IMG/VR virus record: IMGVR_UViG_3300047352_000094
Span: 1 to 26,498 of that record
Direction: 5' to 3' (one strand)
DNA: 26,498 nt
Source: a virus
Shown here: piece after piece, positions 14,717 through 20,139 of the stretch
How positions within the stretch are numbered: position 1 is the stretch's first letter
Layout: every line of letters starts with the position of its first letter
The notes under the pieces: generated by a model
What the model saw: only the letters and a program-made list of their open reading frames with translations
Told to the model about the DNA's origin: nothing
Database searches by the model: none
Translations under genes and position numbers: made by a program

Positions 14717-14944
14717 ATGAAATTAGATAAAAACGTAAGATTGCGCTCAGACTGGGGCAATGGAGAAGGCGACATAAAGTTATCGCATGAGTGGGATGAA
14801 ATTGACTCATTATGGAGAGCCGATGTCTTAAAGGATTGGATTTATGAGCTGACTGATCTTTATAGCGAGGCCATGCAAGAAATGGGTAGGCCATACGAAA
14901 CTACATTAGAGTTTGTGAGGGTGGAATATGATAATCCTGAGTGA
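14717..14944 (+). CDS. Small acidic protein, unknown function
   Basis: The ATG at 14717 is preferred because AGGGA lies 7 bases upstream; a GTG at 14711 would sit too close to that site. The 75-residue product is acidic and Trp-rich (four Trp), with helical segments around DSLWRADVLKDWIYELTDLY. It has no signal peptide, membrane segment or recognised motif. It is the first gene after the non-coding region and overlaps the replication-type gene by 17 bases, so it is probably co-translated with it. Confidence 0.6.
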   Translation: MKLDKNVRLRSDWGNGEGDIKLSHEWDEIDSLWRADVLKDWIYELTDLYSEAMQEMGRPYETTLEFVRVEYDNPE

Positions 14945-15317
14945 CGGTACATTTTTTGAGGTCGATGACGACTATTCAATTTTCCTACAGCAAAGCTATC
15001 CAGACTTAGATGTCTACCGAGAGCTACTGGCAATGGGGGCGTGGTCTGATAGCAACCCCAAGAAGCGTAAGACAAGAGCAGGTATAAAAAGATTCATCAC
15101 AGCATGGCTGAATAAGGCCAGCAAAGAGGAGCGAGGCATTAGCCCTTTTGCGGCCCAGATACCAAATAACCAAGTTCGTGATAAAATCGGCCTTCGTTCT
15201 TGGACATCGGTGGATTGTTTGACCCACGATTTCATGGAATCCGAGTCATTCCGGCGACATTGCTTGCAGACCTATGGTCAATACGTAACCCTTAACGGTG
15301 ACAGGGTAGAGGCATGA
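14928..15317 (+). CDS. Replication-protein-like, stand-alone C-terminal domain
   Basis: This 129-residue protein starts at an ATG with GAGG about 7 bases upstream. The first 65 residues match the C-terminal part of many phage replication initiators and helicase loaders. A short strand (LSDGTFFEVDDDY) precedes a helical repeat with YPDLDVYRELLAMGAWSDSN. The characteristic PKKRKTRAGIKRFITAWL follows at about 44-61. Here it is free-standing, without the usual N-terminal winged helix. It may recruit the host helicase or primosome to phage DNA, since no phage DNA polymerase gene is present in the window. The last 65 residues are unassigned. It overlaps the next gene by ATGA. Confidence 0.55.
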   Translation: MIILSDGTFFEVDDDYSIFLQQSYPDLDVYRELLAMGAWSDSNPKKRKTRAGIKRFITAWLNKASKEERGISPFAAQIPNNQVRDKIGLRSWTSVDCLTHDFMESESFRRHCLQTYGQYVTLNGDRVEA

Positions 15318-15700
15318 GCGAGCGCTGGGTGGTGAATAACAAGTACCAGGCGCAGCAGTTCTGCGAGTACATCATGGAACATCAGAATTCTGGCAAGGTG
15401 TACGAGATCTTATCGCCTAAACTTACGAGTCAGCAGAACAAAGCCATACACGCCTATTGTGATGACATAGCACGCGCTCTCGCGGCTTCTGGACACGATA
15501 TGCAACAGGCGGTGACCTTACCTATAGAACCGACGGGGGCGCTCGTAAAAGAGATTATATGGCGTCCTGTGCAGACTGCTTTATTTAACAAAAAATCCGT
15601 AACGCAGCTAAAGATGCACGATGTGGACGACGTGTATCGAGTCATTGCAAAGCACTTGGCTGAAACCAAAGACATCGATGTGAGGTTTGGCAGGGGCTAA
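15314..15700 (+). CDS. Conserved phage protein, NinB-like candidate
   Basis: This 128-residue protein contains a pattern found in a widespread phage family: LTSQQNKAIHAYCDDIARAL, then EIIWRPVQTALFNKKSVTQL, then VYRVIAKHLAETKDI. The QQN start and overall helical layout are like NinB (lambda Orf), a recombination mediator. The match is partial, so this may be a separate unknown family. It starts at ATGA on the previous stop with AGAGG upstream, and lies among replication and recombination genes including NinG. That context supports a DNA-metabolism role. Confidence 0.5.
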   Translation: MSERWVVNNKYQAQQFCEYIMEHQNSGKVYEILSPKLTSQQNKAIHAYCDDIARALAASGHDMQQAVTLPIEPTGALVKEIIWRPVQTALFNKKSVTQLKMHDVDDVYRVIAKHLAETKDIDVRFGRG

Positions 15701-15717
15701 CGATTCTAGGGGGAATC

Positions 15718-16890
15718 ATGAGCTTACTTGACTACTGTAGTACCGATAAACAACGCCGCGTCATAGAAATGCACGAGCTAGGCATGGGCTATACCAATAT
15801 AGCTAAAGAGGTCGGCTGCTCTCGGTGGACAGTCAGAGACATTGTCAAAAACGTCAGAACAAAAGCCGCACTGAAAGGCTACTCGCCCGCTCATGATATG
15901 CACCATACTGTACCTGACGGGTTCGGCGTCAAAGGGGTGTCTACCTACTACAATAGTGACGGTAAACCTGTTGGCCAATGGGTCAAGTCGCAAGCAGACC
16001 AGCAAAGACAGTTAGAGATAATGCGCGAGGTCGTTGAGGCAATGTCTCAAGAGATCCCGCCAGAAAAGCCAGTGCCGGCCCCGGAGACTAACTGCGCGGA
16101 GCTGCTCAACTGTTTTGTGATTACTGACTACCACATGGGTATGCTCGCCGATAAAGACGAGGTGAACGCCTCGGGGCAGACCGGCAACGGTGACTGGGAC
16201 TTAAAGATAGCCGAGGACACTTTAATCGACTGGTTTGCTGAAGCTATAAGGATAAGCCCGGAGGCTGACACAGCGGTATACGCACAGCTCGGTGACTTCG
16301 CGCATTATGACTACGAGCCACTAACCCAAGCCTCAAAACACCTACTCGATAGTGATTCAAGAAATTTCAAGATAGTCAGAGCTACCATACGGGTAACCAG
16401 GCAGATTATTCGTATGCTGTTAGAGAAGCACCAGCACGTACATATTAAGTGGTGTGACGCTAATCACGATCCTTTCAGCGCTATCTGGATGCGCGAGCTA
16501 CTAGTCGCCTTGTACGAGAACGAGCCAAGGGTAAAGATCGATAACTCAGCCGATACTTACTACTGCTATGAGTTCGGCAAGACGGCCCTGTTCTTTCATC
16601 ATGGGCATAAGCGCAAGGTGGCAAACGTAGACACGGTGTTTGCGGCAAAGTATCGAGAGGTGTTTGGCAGGACAGAACACGCCTACGCGCATATGGGCCA
16701 TTACCATAGTGTCGATAAGAAAGAGACAAACCTTATGATAGTTGAGCAGCACAGAACGCTTGCTAGTGCTGATTCCTATAGCAGTCGTGGCGGCTGGCTT
16801 AGCGGGAGGGAAGCTAATGTGATCACTTATCATAAAGAATACGGTCAGGTGGCGTATAATACGATTTCATATAAAATGATTTCTAAGTGA
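15718..16890 (+). CDS. HTH-metallophosphoesterase fusion
   Basis: The ATG at 15718 follows a GGGGGA site. The 390-residue protein has an N-terminal helix-turn-helix (about 18-48, YTNIAKEVGCSRWTVRDIV), a linker, and a calcineurin-like metallophosphoesterase domain (about 128-385). Metal-binding motifs in order are DYH (137-139), GD (192-193), NHD (249-251), HHGH (294-297) and GHYH (327-330). All the expected blocks are present, so it should be an active two-metal phosphoesterase. The HTH suggests it acts on or near specific DNA, perhaps as a nuclease in replication or recombination, but the substrate cannot be read from sequence. Neighbours are recombination-type genes. Confidence 0.8.
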   Translation: MSLLDYCSTDKQRRVIEMHELGMGYTNIAKEVGCSRWTVRDIVKNVRTKAALKGYSPAHDMHHTVPDGFGVKGVSTYYNSDGKPVGQWVKSQADQQRQLEIMREVVEAMSQEIPPEKPVPAPETNCAELLNCFVITDYHMGMLADKDEVNASGQTGNGDWDLKIAEDTLIDWFAEAIRISPEADTAVYAQLGDFAHYDYEPLTQASKHLLDSDSRNFKIVRATIRVTRQIIRMLLEKHQHVHIKWCDANHDPFSAIWMRELLVALYENEPRVKIDNSADTYYCYEFGKTALFFHHGHKRKVANVDTVFAAKYREVFGRTEHAYAHMGHYHSVDKKETNLMIVEQHRTLASADSYSSRGGWLSGREANVITYHKEYGQVAYNTISYKMISK

Positions 16891-16898
16891 GGCCGCCT

Positions 16899-17147
16899 AT
16901 GATCGTTCTAATCGTTGTGCCAATGGCAAGAGGAGGATCGGTCGTTTTACTTATAAAAAACATAGGTGGCGCTATAAGCAATAGAGAGAACGCAGACTAT
17001 ACTGACGTTTATGCCGAGCCGTTTATCGATCCTGTCACCATAGACATGGACTTAGACGCGTTCGGTGAGTTGTGGTTTACAGCGTTGGCAGGGGACACAG
17101 AAACTCTAGATGAGTACATCACGTATACCGAAGCAGCAGTGCATTAA
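16899..17147 (+). CDS. Small protein, unknown function
   Basis: The ATG at 16899 is preferred, with GAGG 6 bases upstream; a GTG at 16887 would add four residues and overlap the phosphoesterase stop. The 82-residue product begins with a hydrophobic strand (MIVLIVVPMARGGSVVLLIK), too interrupted by Gly and Arg to be a clear membrane helix. Its second half is acidic (PVTIDMDLDAFGELWF). No family is recognised. Its 3' end overlaps the zinc ribbon gene by 38 bases. Confidence 0.5.
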   Translation: MIVLIVVPMARGGSVVLLIKNIGGAISNRENADYTDVYAEPFIDPVTIDMDLDAFGELWFTALAGDTETLDEYITYTEAAVH

Positions 17148-17301
17148 GTGCCACGAGCGCATGGAGCCTCTATTTACATTAGCTGAGCCTAACTATTTAC
17201 GCGGCTGGCTTTGTAAGTGTGGCAAGTTCGAGAAAGCTATTCTGCGAGAAAGGAAGTTCAACATTGGCGACGCGAAAGCCCAAGACAGTTGCGAAACTTA
17301 A
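17110..17301 (+). CDS. Small zinc-ribbon protein
   Basis: This 63-residue protein has four cysteines in zinc-ribbon spacing: Cys11 and Cys14 (CIKCHE), then Cys35 and Cys37 (WLCKCGKFEK). The first pair is C-x2-C and the second C-x-C. A basic stretch follows. Small zinc ribbons of this type bind nucleic acid or proteins in phage early regions, but no specific role is visible. It overlaps the previous gene by 38 bases and the NinG gene by about the same length, so the three are packed in different frames. Its ribosome binding site is weak, suggesting coupling. Confidence 0.55.
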   Translation: MSTSRIPKQQCIKCHERMEPLFTLAEPNYLRGWLCKCGKFEKAILRERKFNIGDAKAQDSCET

Positions 17302-17683
17302 ACAAGAGGCCGCAACGCTCTTACAAAAGCTTGTGCGGATGAAGTACGCAGACGACAACGGTATGTGCGAATGTGTTACGTGCGGCAAGGTGGATCTTTA
17401 TAAGTATATGGACGGCGGACATTTTGTTAGCCGAAGACATAACGCCACACTTTTAGTGGAAGAAAATATCCACCCCCAGTGCAAAGGCTGTAACAACCAC
17501 AAGAACGGCAACATCGATAGCTACTCGGTTTTTATGATTGACACCTACGGCTTGGATGCCATGAAAGAGCTGGTTGCCTCAAAGCATCAACCTCGCAAAT
17601 TTATTGACACTGAGTTGCTGGAACTAATTGCTGAGTACAAAAGAAGAATAAAGGAGCAAGAAGAGCGCCTGGCTGGAGTGTAG
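17264..17683 (+). CDS. ninG: NinG/Rap-like recombination nuclease
   Basis: I chose the TTG at 17264 because AGGAAG lies 7 bases upstream; a GTG at 17219 would add 15 residues with no good site. The 139-residue product matches lambda NinG (Rap), a structure-specific endonuclease acting on recombination intermediates. Cys35, Cys37 and Cys40 (CECVTC) are followed by the conserved DGGHFVSRRHN (50-60), then EENIHPQCKGCN with Cys73 and Cys76, and a helical C-terminus. The cysteines and histidines form an HNH-type zinc-stabilised site. Its presence with an annealing protein and an SSB-like protein suggests phage-encoded recombination. Confidence 0.8.
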   Translation: MATRKPKTVAKLKQEAATLLQKLVRMKYADDNGMCECVTCGKVDLYKYMDGGHFVSRRHNATLLVEENIHPQCKGCNNHKNGNIDSYSVFMIDTYGLDAMKELVASKHQPRKFIDTELLELIAEYKRRIKEQEERLAGV

Positions 17684-17701
17684 CCATAACATAAAATGTA
17701 G

Positions 17702-17707
17702 TATAAT
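17702..17707 (+). promoter_or_regulatory. Possible -10 box
   Basis: A perfect TATAAT lies 26 bases before the ATG at 17733. No matching -35 is found 15-18 bases upstream, so this is weak support for a promoter for the small gene at 17733. Confidence 0.25.
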
Positions 17708-17732
17708 TACCTTGCCTGTATTGGAGGTGATT

Positions 17733-17927
17733 ATGTGTACGAAAGTAAAGCGTGCCATGTTCTGCACTCGCAATGGCTATAAGCACATTGAGAACTTAGA
17801 AAAGGTCTGTGTTCTCGTTGGGCGACTGAAAGGGCTTTCTGAGTCCGAGTATCTCGATCTCTGTGCTGTAAGTAAGCTAGAGAATGCGCGAGCGCTAGAG
17901 ATGGCTAAACACTACCCAGCTCGGTAG
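17733..17927 (+). CDS. Small Cys-containing protein, unknown function
   Basis: The ATG at 17733 has GGAGG 5 bases upstream; a TTG at 17712 is less likely. The 64-residue product is basic and mainly helical, with four cysteines: two in the first 12 residues (MCTKVKRAMFC) and two further on (VCVLVG, LCAVSK). No zinc-ribbon spacing is clear. No family is recognised. It is the last gene before an intergenic region of about 150 bases that carries the second operator. Confidence 0.55.
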   Translation: MCTKVKRAMFCTRNGYKHIENLEKVCVLVGRLKGLSESEYLDLCAVSKLENARALEMAKHYPAR

Positions 17928-18013
17928 ATAAGCGAGCCTACCTCGGGTGATATACGCCCTAGCTTCCTGCCCCCCAAAAAAAGTGTCACATTTGTCGCAA
18001 ACCCTTTTGTTCT

Positions 18014-18030
18014 ATAACAACTCTTGTTAT
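18014..18030. promoter_or_regulatory. Operator 2: ATAACAA-N3-TTGTTAT
   Basis: The arms are identical to operator 1 at 12423, with the same 3-base spacing (here CTC). The pairing extends by one more base pair (TATAACAA/TTGTTATA, 18013-18031). The right arm overlaps the likely -10. Confidence 0.65.
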
Positions 18031-18033
18031 ATT
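18025..18033 (+). promoter_or_regulatory. Putative extended -10 promoter for the 84-aa gene
   Basis: TGT followed by TATATT (5 of 6 to TATAAT) overlaps the right arm of operator 2. A weak T-rich -35 candidate lies at 18005-18012. Transcription would start near 18040, about 40 bases before the ATG. Confidence 0.45.
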
Positions 18034-18042
18034 GTATTCATC

Positions 18043-18058
18043 GGCTGGGGACACAGCC
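18043..18058 (+). other. Leader hairpin before the 84-aa gene
   Basis: GGCTG (18043-18047) pairs with CAGCC (18054-18058) around GGGACA, in the predicted leader and 7 bases before the AGGGAG site. The early operon leader also has a hairpin before an AGGGAG site. Confidence 0.35.
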
Positions 18059-18080
18059 ACTAACTAGGGAGCAACAAATT

Positions 18081-18335
18081 ATGAACCACATTAACGCTAA
18101 CATCGCCGCAAATCTTTTAGTCACCGAAACAGACGCAATTACTTGGGCGCGAGACGCGGTCGTGTTAATTCTCAAAAACGGCAAGCGTTTGGCATTTAGA
18201 TTTGACATTGAAATGGCTGAAGAGTGCAGAGTATTGCTTGACAGCGGTTTAGAGTATGATTCTCAATCAATGATTGCTGAGGCGCTTCTTGAGGCAACTC
18301 CGGCTGAGCTTACTAAGCGTTATTTTGAATTTTGA
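18081..18335 (+). CDS. Operator-controlled single gene, unknown function
   Basis: The ATG at 18081 has AGGGAG (18066-18071) 9 bases upstream. The 84-residue product is acidic and looks like a compact alpha/beta protein: a beta hairpin around DAVVLILKNGKRLAFRFD, then helices with MAEECRVLLDSGLEYDSQSM and PAELTKRYFEF. There is no HTH, membrane segment or enzyme motif, and no family is recognised. The gene is a complete unit of its own, with operator/promoter before it and a strong terminator 6 bases after its stop. It shares its operator with the early operon, so it may be a phage regulator or an early host-directed protein; both ideas are inference. Confidence 0.7.
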   Translation: MNHINANIAANLLVTETDAITWARDAVVLILKNGKRLAFRFDIEMAEECRVLLDSGLEYDSQSMIAEALLEATPAELTKRYFEF

Positions 18336-18341
18336 TCAAGG

Positions 18342-18365
18342 GGTCGCGTAAGCGGCCTTTTTTTT
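18342..18365 (+). terminator. Intrinsic terminator after the 84-aa gene
   Basis: GGTCGC (18342-18347) pairs with GCGGCC (18352-18357), one G-U, around a GNRA-type GTAA loop, followed by eight T (18358-18365). It closes the single-gene unit just before the sigma-like gene. Confidence 0.92.
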
Positions 18366-18374
18366 GGGGGAGTG

Positions 18375-18551
18375 ATGAATAAACCAACAGACGAAGACTT
18401 CCACATGACCTATCAACAAATAGGCGATGTAATGGGTATTTCTCGTCAGAGAGTAAGGCAGATCGAAGAGGCCGCTCTCAAGAAACTACGCAAGCGCATG
18501 GCGTCGCAACGTCAAGATTTTGAAGTAGCATTATGGGAGGATAGACCATGA
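18375..18551 (+). CDS. 58-aa sigma-70 region 4-like DNA-binding protein
   Basis: This short gene starts at an ATG just after the terminator, with GGGAG 2 bases upstream (closer than usual); a GTG at 18372 is possible. Residues about 11-42 (MTYQQIGDVMGISRQRVRQI, then EEAALKKLRKRM) closely resemble region 4.2 of primary sigma factors, where TxxEVGxxxxVTRERIRQIEAKALRKLR reads the -35 box. Regions 1-3 are absent, so it cannot be a full sigma factor. It could bind DNA on its own, replace or compete with host region 4 on RNA polymerase, or redirect promoter choice. A plain HTH regulator is the alternative. It overlaps the next gene by ATGA. Confidence 0.75.
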   Translation: MNKPTDEDFHMTYQQIGDVMGISRQRVRQIEEAALKKLRKRMASQRQDFEVALWEDRP

Positions 18552-18745
18552 AAGAGATACCGCCAGACGTTTACTCGTTTTTAATCATACTTTTGTTGTT
18601 AGGCTTGTTGCTTTTAGGGGTAGGCGGCAATGCTTCCTATGAGGATGAGTTGCGAGAGCAAGAGTTCTACAACGAAATGGTGTGCTTTGGCGCATGGCCT
18701 GACTACAAAGAGCTAGATGTCGAGTGCGAAGATGAAGGTTCTTGA
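18548..18745 (+). CDS. Small single-span membrane protein
   Basis: This 65-residue protein starts at ATGA on the stop of the sigma-like gene. It has one strongly hydrophobic segment at about residues 9-28 (YSFLIILLLLGLLLLGVGG) and a short acidic tail ending in ECEDEGS. The topology suggests an inner-membrane protein with an acidic tail of about 35 residues. It has no lipobox and no lysis-protein motif. Its function is unknown. The 3' end overlaps the start of the methyltransferase gene. Confidence 0.6.
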   Translation: MKEIPPDVYSFLIILLLLGLLLLGVGGNASYEDELREQEFYNEMVCFGAWPDYKELDVECEDEGS

Positions 18746-19715
18746 CCTGTTTGCTGGCATCGGTGGTTTCACAATAGGTTTAGAGCGCGCAGGGTTTGAG
18801 ACTGTCGCGTTTTGTGAAATAGAACCGTATGCGCAAAAGGTGCTAAAAAAGAATTGGCCAGAGGTTCCTATTTATGACGACGTTAGAACAATCACAGCAG
18901 AGCGATTGGCTTCAGACGGAATTAGAGTCGATGTCATCACAGGCGGATTCCCCTGCCAAGACATCTCCGTTGCAGGAAAGCAGGCAGGTATTGAAGGCGA
19001 GCGCAGTGGACTATGGTCAGAGTGCGCCCGTCTTATTAGGGAGCTTCAGCCCAGATACGCCATCTTTGAGAACGTCCCAAACTTGCTTAATGGAGAACGG
19101 GGAGATTGGTTTAAGCGAGTTCTCTGGGACATTTCCCAGATCGGGTATGATGCGGAGTGGCACTGTATACCAGCTTCCGAACTTGGCGCGCACCACCACA
19201 GAGATCGGGTCTGGATTGTGGCGTACCCCAACGGCGATGACGGGAGGCGAGAGTGTAGCACCGAGTCATATAGACGGGAGCCATGGTTGGAATCTGGGAG
19301 CGGCGGCGAAAGACAGCCTATCGCAAAAGCCATTTCGATTATGGCCGACGCCTACAGTACAAGACAGCAACAAGGCAACGAAGCGCTGGCGGGAGGATCA
19401 TCAGAACAATTTAACAGCGCACGTATTCAATCCAGAGAAGAGGATGTTTCCAACCCCAACGAGTCGCGACTACAAAGGCGGTTACAGGACGGAATCGCTT
19501 ATCAGGCAGGATGGGAAGTCGAGAGCATTAGACGCGCTGCCGAACGCGGTGATAGATGGGAAAGGTATCGAGAAGGTTACTGGGCAACTGAACCCAACGT
19601 GGGTAGAGTGGCTGATGGCGTTCCCGCTAGGACACACAGACTTAAATGCTTAGGTAACGCAGTTGTTCCACCAATACCAGAATTATTAGGGAGAGCAATA
19701 CTTGAAGATTCCTAA
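18717..19715 (+). CDS. dcm: DNA (cytosine-5) methyltransferase
   Basis: This 332-residue protein, starting at 18717 or at the ATG at 18732, would transfer a methyl group from S-adenosylmethionine to cytosine C5. Motif I is DLFAGIGGFTIGLERAG (10-26). The catalytic PCQ motif holds Cys80 (GGFPCQDIS). The ENV motif is at 118-120. Motif VIII is HRDRVWIVAYP (161-171). Motifs IX-X are RVADGVPARTHRLKCLGNAV near the C-terminus. All key residues are present. The variable region between VIII and IX is short and has VAYPNG / MADAYS / VSNPNE repeats. It probably protects phage DNA from restriction; no partner nuclease is seen. Most of its length also encodes a second protein in the +1 frame. Confidence 0.92.
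   Translation: MSSAKMKVLDLFAGIGGFTIGLERAGFETVAFCEIEPYAQKVLKKNWPEVPIYDDVRTITAERLASDGIRVDVITGGFPCQDISVAGKQAGIEGERSGLWSECARLIRELQPRYAIFENVPNLLNGERGDWFKRVLWDISQIGYDAEWHCIPASELGAHHHRDRVWIVAYPNGDDGRRECSTESYRREPWLESGSGGERQPIAKAISIMADAYSTRQQQGNEALAGGSSEQFNSARIQSREEDVSNPNESRLQRRLQDGIAYQAGWEVESIRRAAERGDRWERYREGYWATEPNVGRVADGVPARTHRLKCLGNAVVPPIPELLGRAILEDS
18874..19653 (+). CDS. Nested +1-frame protein inside the methyltransferase gene
   Basis: This 259-codon frame lies wholly inside the methyltransferase gene, one base out of frame with it. AGAGG (18860-18864) lies 9 bases before its ATG; ATG 18931 is an alternative. In order it reads: a region with DSPAKTSPLQES; DYGQSAPVLLGSFSPDT; SLRTSQTCL; FPRSGMMRSGTVYQLP; three [WF]-x-TPT repeats (LWRTPTA, LWPTPTVQDS, MFPTPTSRD); and LNPTWVEWLMAFPLGHTDL near the end. 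From memory these motifs, in this order, define a phage and environmental protein family, often annotated as hypothetical or as a methylase. A random shadow frame would not be expected to show them. The function is unknown. The caveat is that database members might themselves be mis-called frames. Confidence 0.65.
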   Translation: MTTLEQSQQSDWLQTELESMSSQADSPAKTSPLQESRQVLKASAVDYGQSAPVLLGSFSPDTPSLRTSQTCLMENGEIGLSEFSGTFPRSGMMRSGTVYQLPNLARTTTEIGSGLWRTPTAMTGGESVAPSHIDGSHGWNLGAAAKDSLSQKPFRLWPTPTVQDSNKATKRWREDHQNNLTAHVFNPEKRMFPTPTSRDYKGGYRTESLIRQDGKSRALDALPNAVIDGKGIEKVTGQLNPTWVEWLMAFPLGHTDLNA

Positions 19716-19890
19716 AGAAGACCTTCTGGAAGCCAAGACCCTTTACGATAAGGGTGTGGATATCTGGTCATTGTCACAAGCGTTTGGTGTTCATTACGAC
19801 ACTATGCGCAAGTATTTACGCCATTATGATCTATATGGTGAGTCAATATACGGACCTAATCCACAATATGTTGTGAAATCAGAAGATTAG
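19702..19890 (+). CDS. Small HTH protein
   Basis: This 62-residue protein starts at a TTG, with AGGGAG (19688-19693) 8 bases upstream, overlapping the methyltransferase stop by 14 bases. It contains a homeodomain-like helix-turn-helix, DLLEAKTLYDKGVDIWSLSQ then AFGVHYDTMRKYLRHYDLYG, the layout seen in resolvase-tail and small phage DNA-binding proteins. A short tail follows. DNA binding is likely, the target unknown. It is the last gene before a probable promoter for the terminase operon. Confidence 0.55.
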   Translation: MKIPKEDLLEAKTLYDKGVDIWSLSQAFGVHYDTMRKYLRHYDLYGESIYGPNPQYVVKSED

Positions 19891-19898
19891 CGTAAAAT
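19871..19898 (+). promoter_or_regulatory. Possible promoter for the terminase operon
   Basis: TTGTGA (19871-19876; 4 of 6 to TTGACA) and TAAAAT (19893-19898; 5 of 6 to TATAAT) are separated by 16 bases. The predicted start is near 19905, about 24 bases before the ATG at 19929. The -35 overlaps the end of the HTH gene. Confidence 0.35.
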
Positions 19899-19928
19899 AT
19901 CCTTGTCAGGAGCAGTGAGGCAGGAGCT

Positions 19929-20135
19929 ATGCTGCAAGTGGTTGAAATAGATTGGCGCATTATTGAACCCGGTAATATGCCAACCGACGAGAAAACAGTG
20001 CTGGTCGCATTCGACGATATGACCGTCGAGTCGTGGCCTTTGACTGCTTCTGACATTATGGACGGTGAGATACGAGCAGGACACAGCATGGGGCTGTACT
20101 GGGCCGACTCAATACCGCACCCAGACGAGGAATGA
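19929..20135 (+). CDS. Small DUF551-like protein
   Basis: This 68-residue protein starts at an ATG with AGGAG just upstream. It resembles the small phage family of DUF551 type. The N-terminal WRIIEPGNMPTDEKTVLVAF (proline-containing strand, then VLVA) is followed by a short loop and a C-terminal WADSIPHPDEE, like the usual W-x-P-x-P ending. The function of that family is unknown. Such genes are often scattered in early or middle phage regions; here it lies 4 bases before the terminase small subunit candidate, in the same operon. Confidence 0.5.
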   Translation: MLQVVEIDWRIIEPGNMPTDEKTVLVAFDDMTVESWPLTASDIMDGEIRAGHSMGLYWADSIPHPDEE

Positions 20136-20139
20136 TACG

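Noticed and set aside
18717-19715. Restriction-modification system
   Set aside because: Only the methyltransferase is recognisable. The nested frame has no nuclease motif and neighbouring genes are small HTH or membrane proteins.
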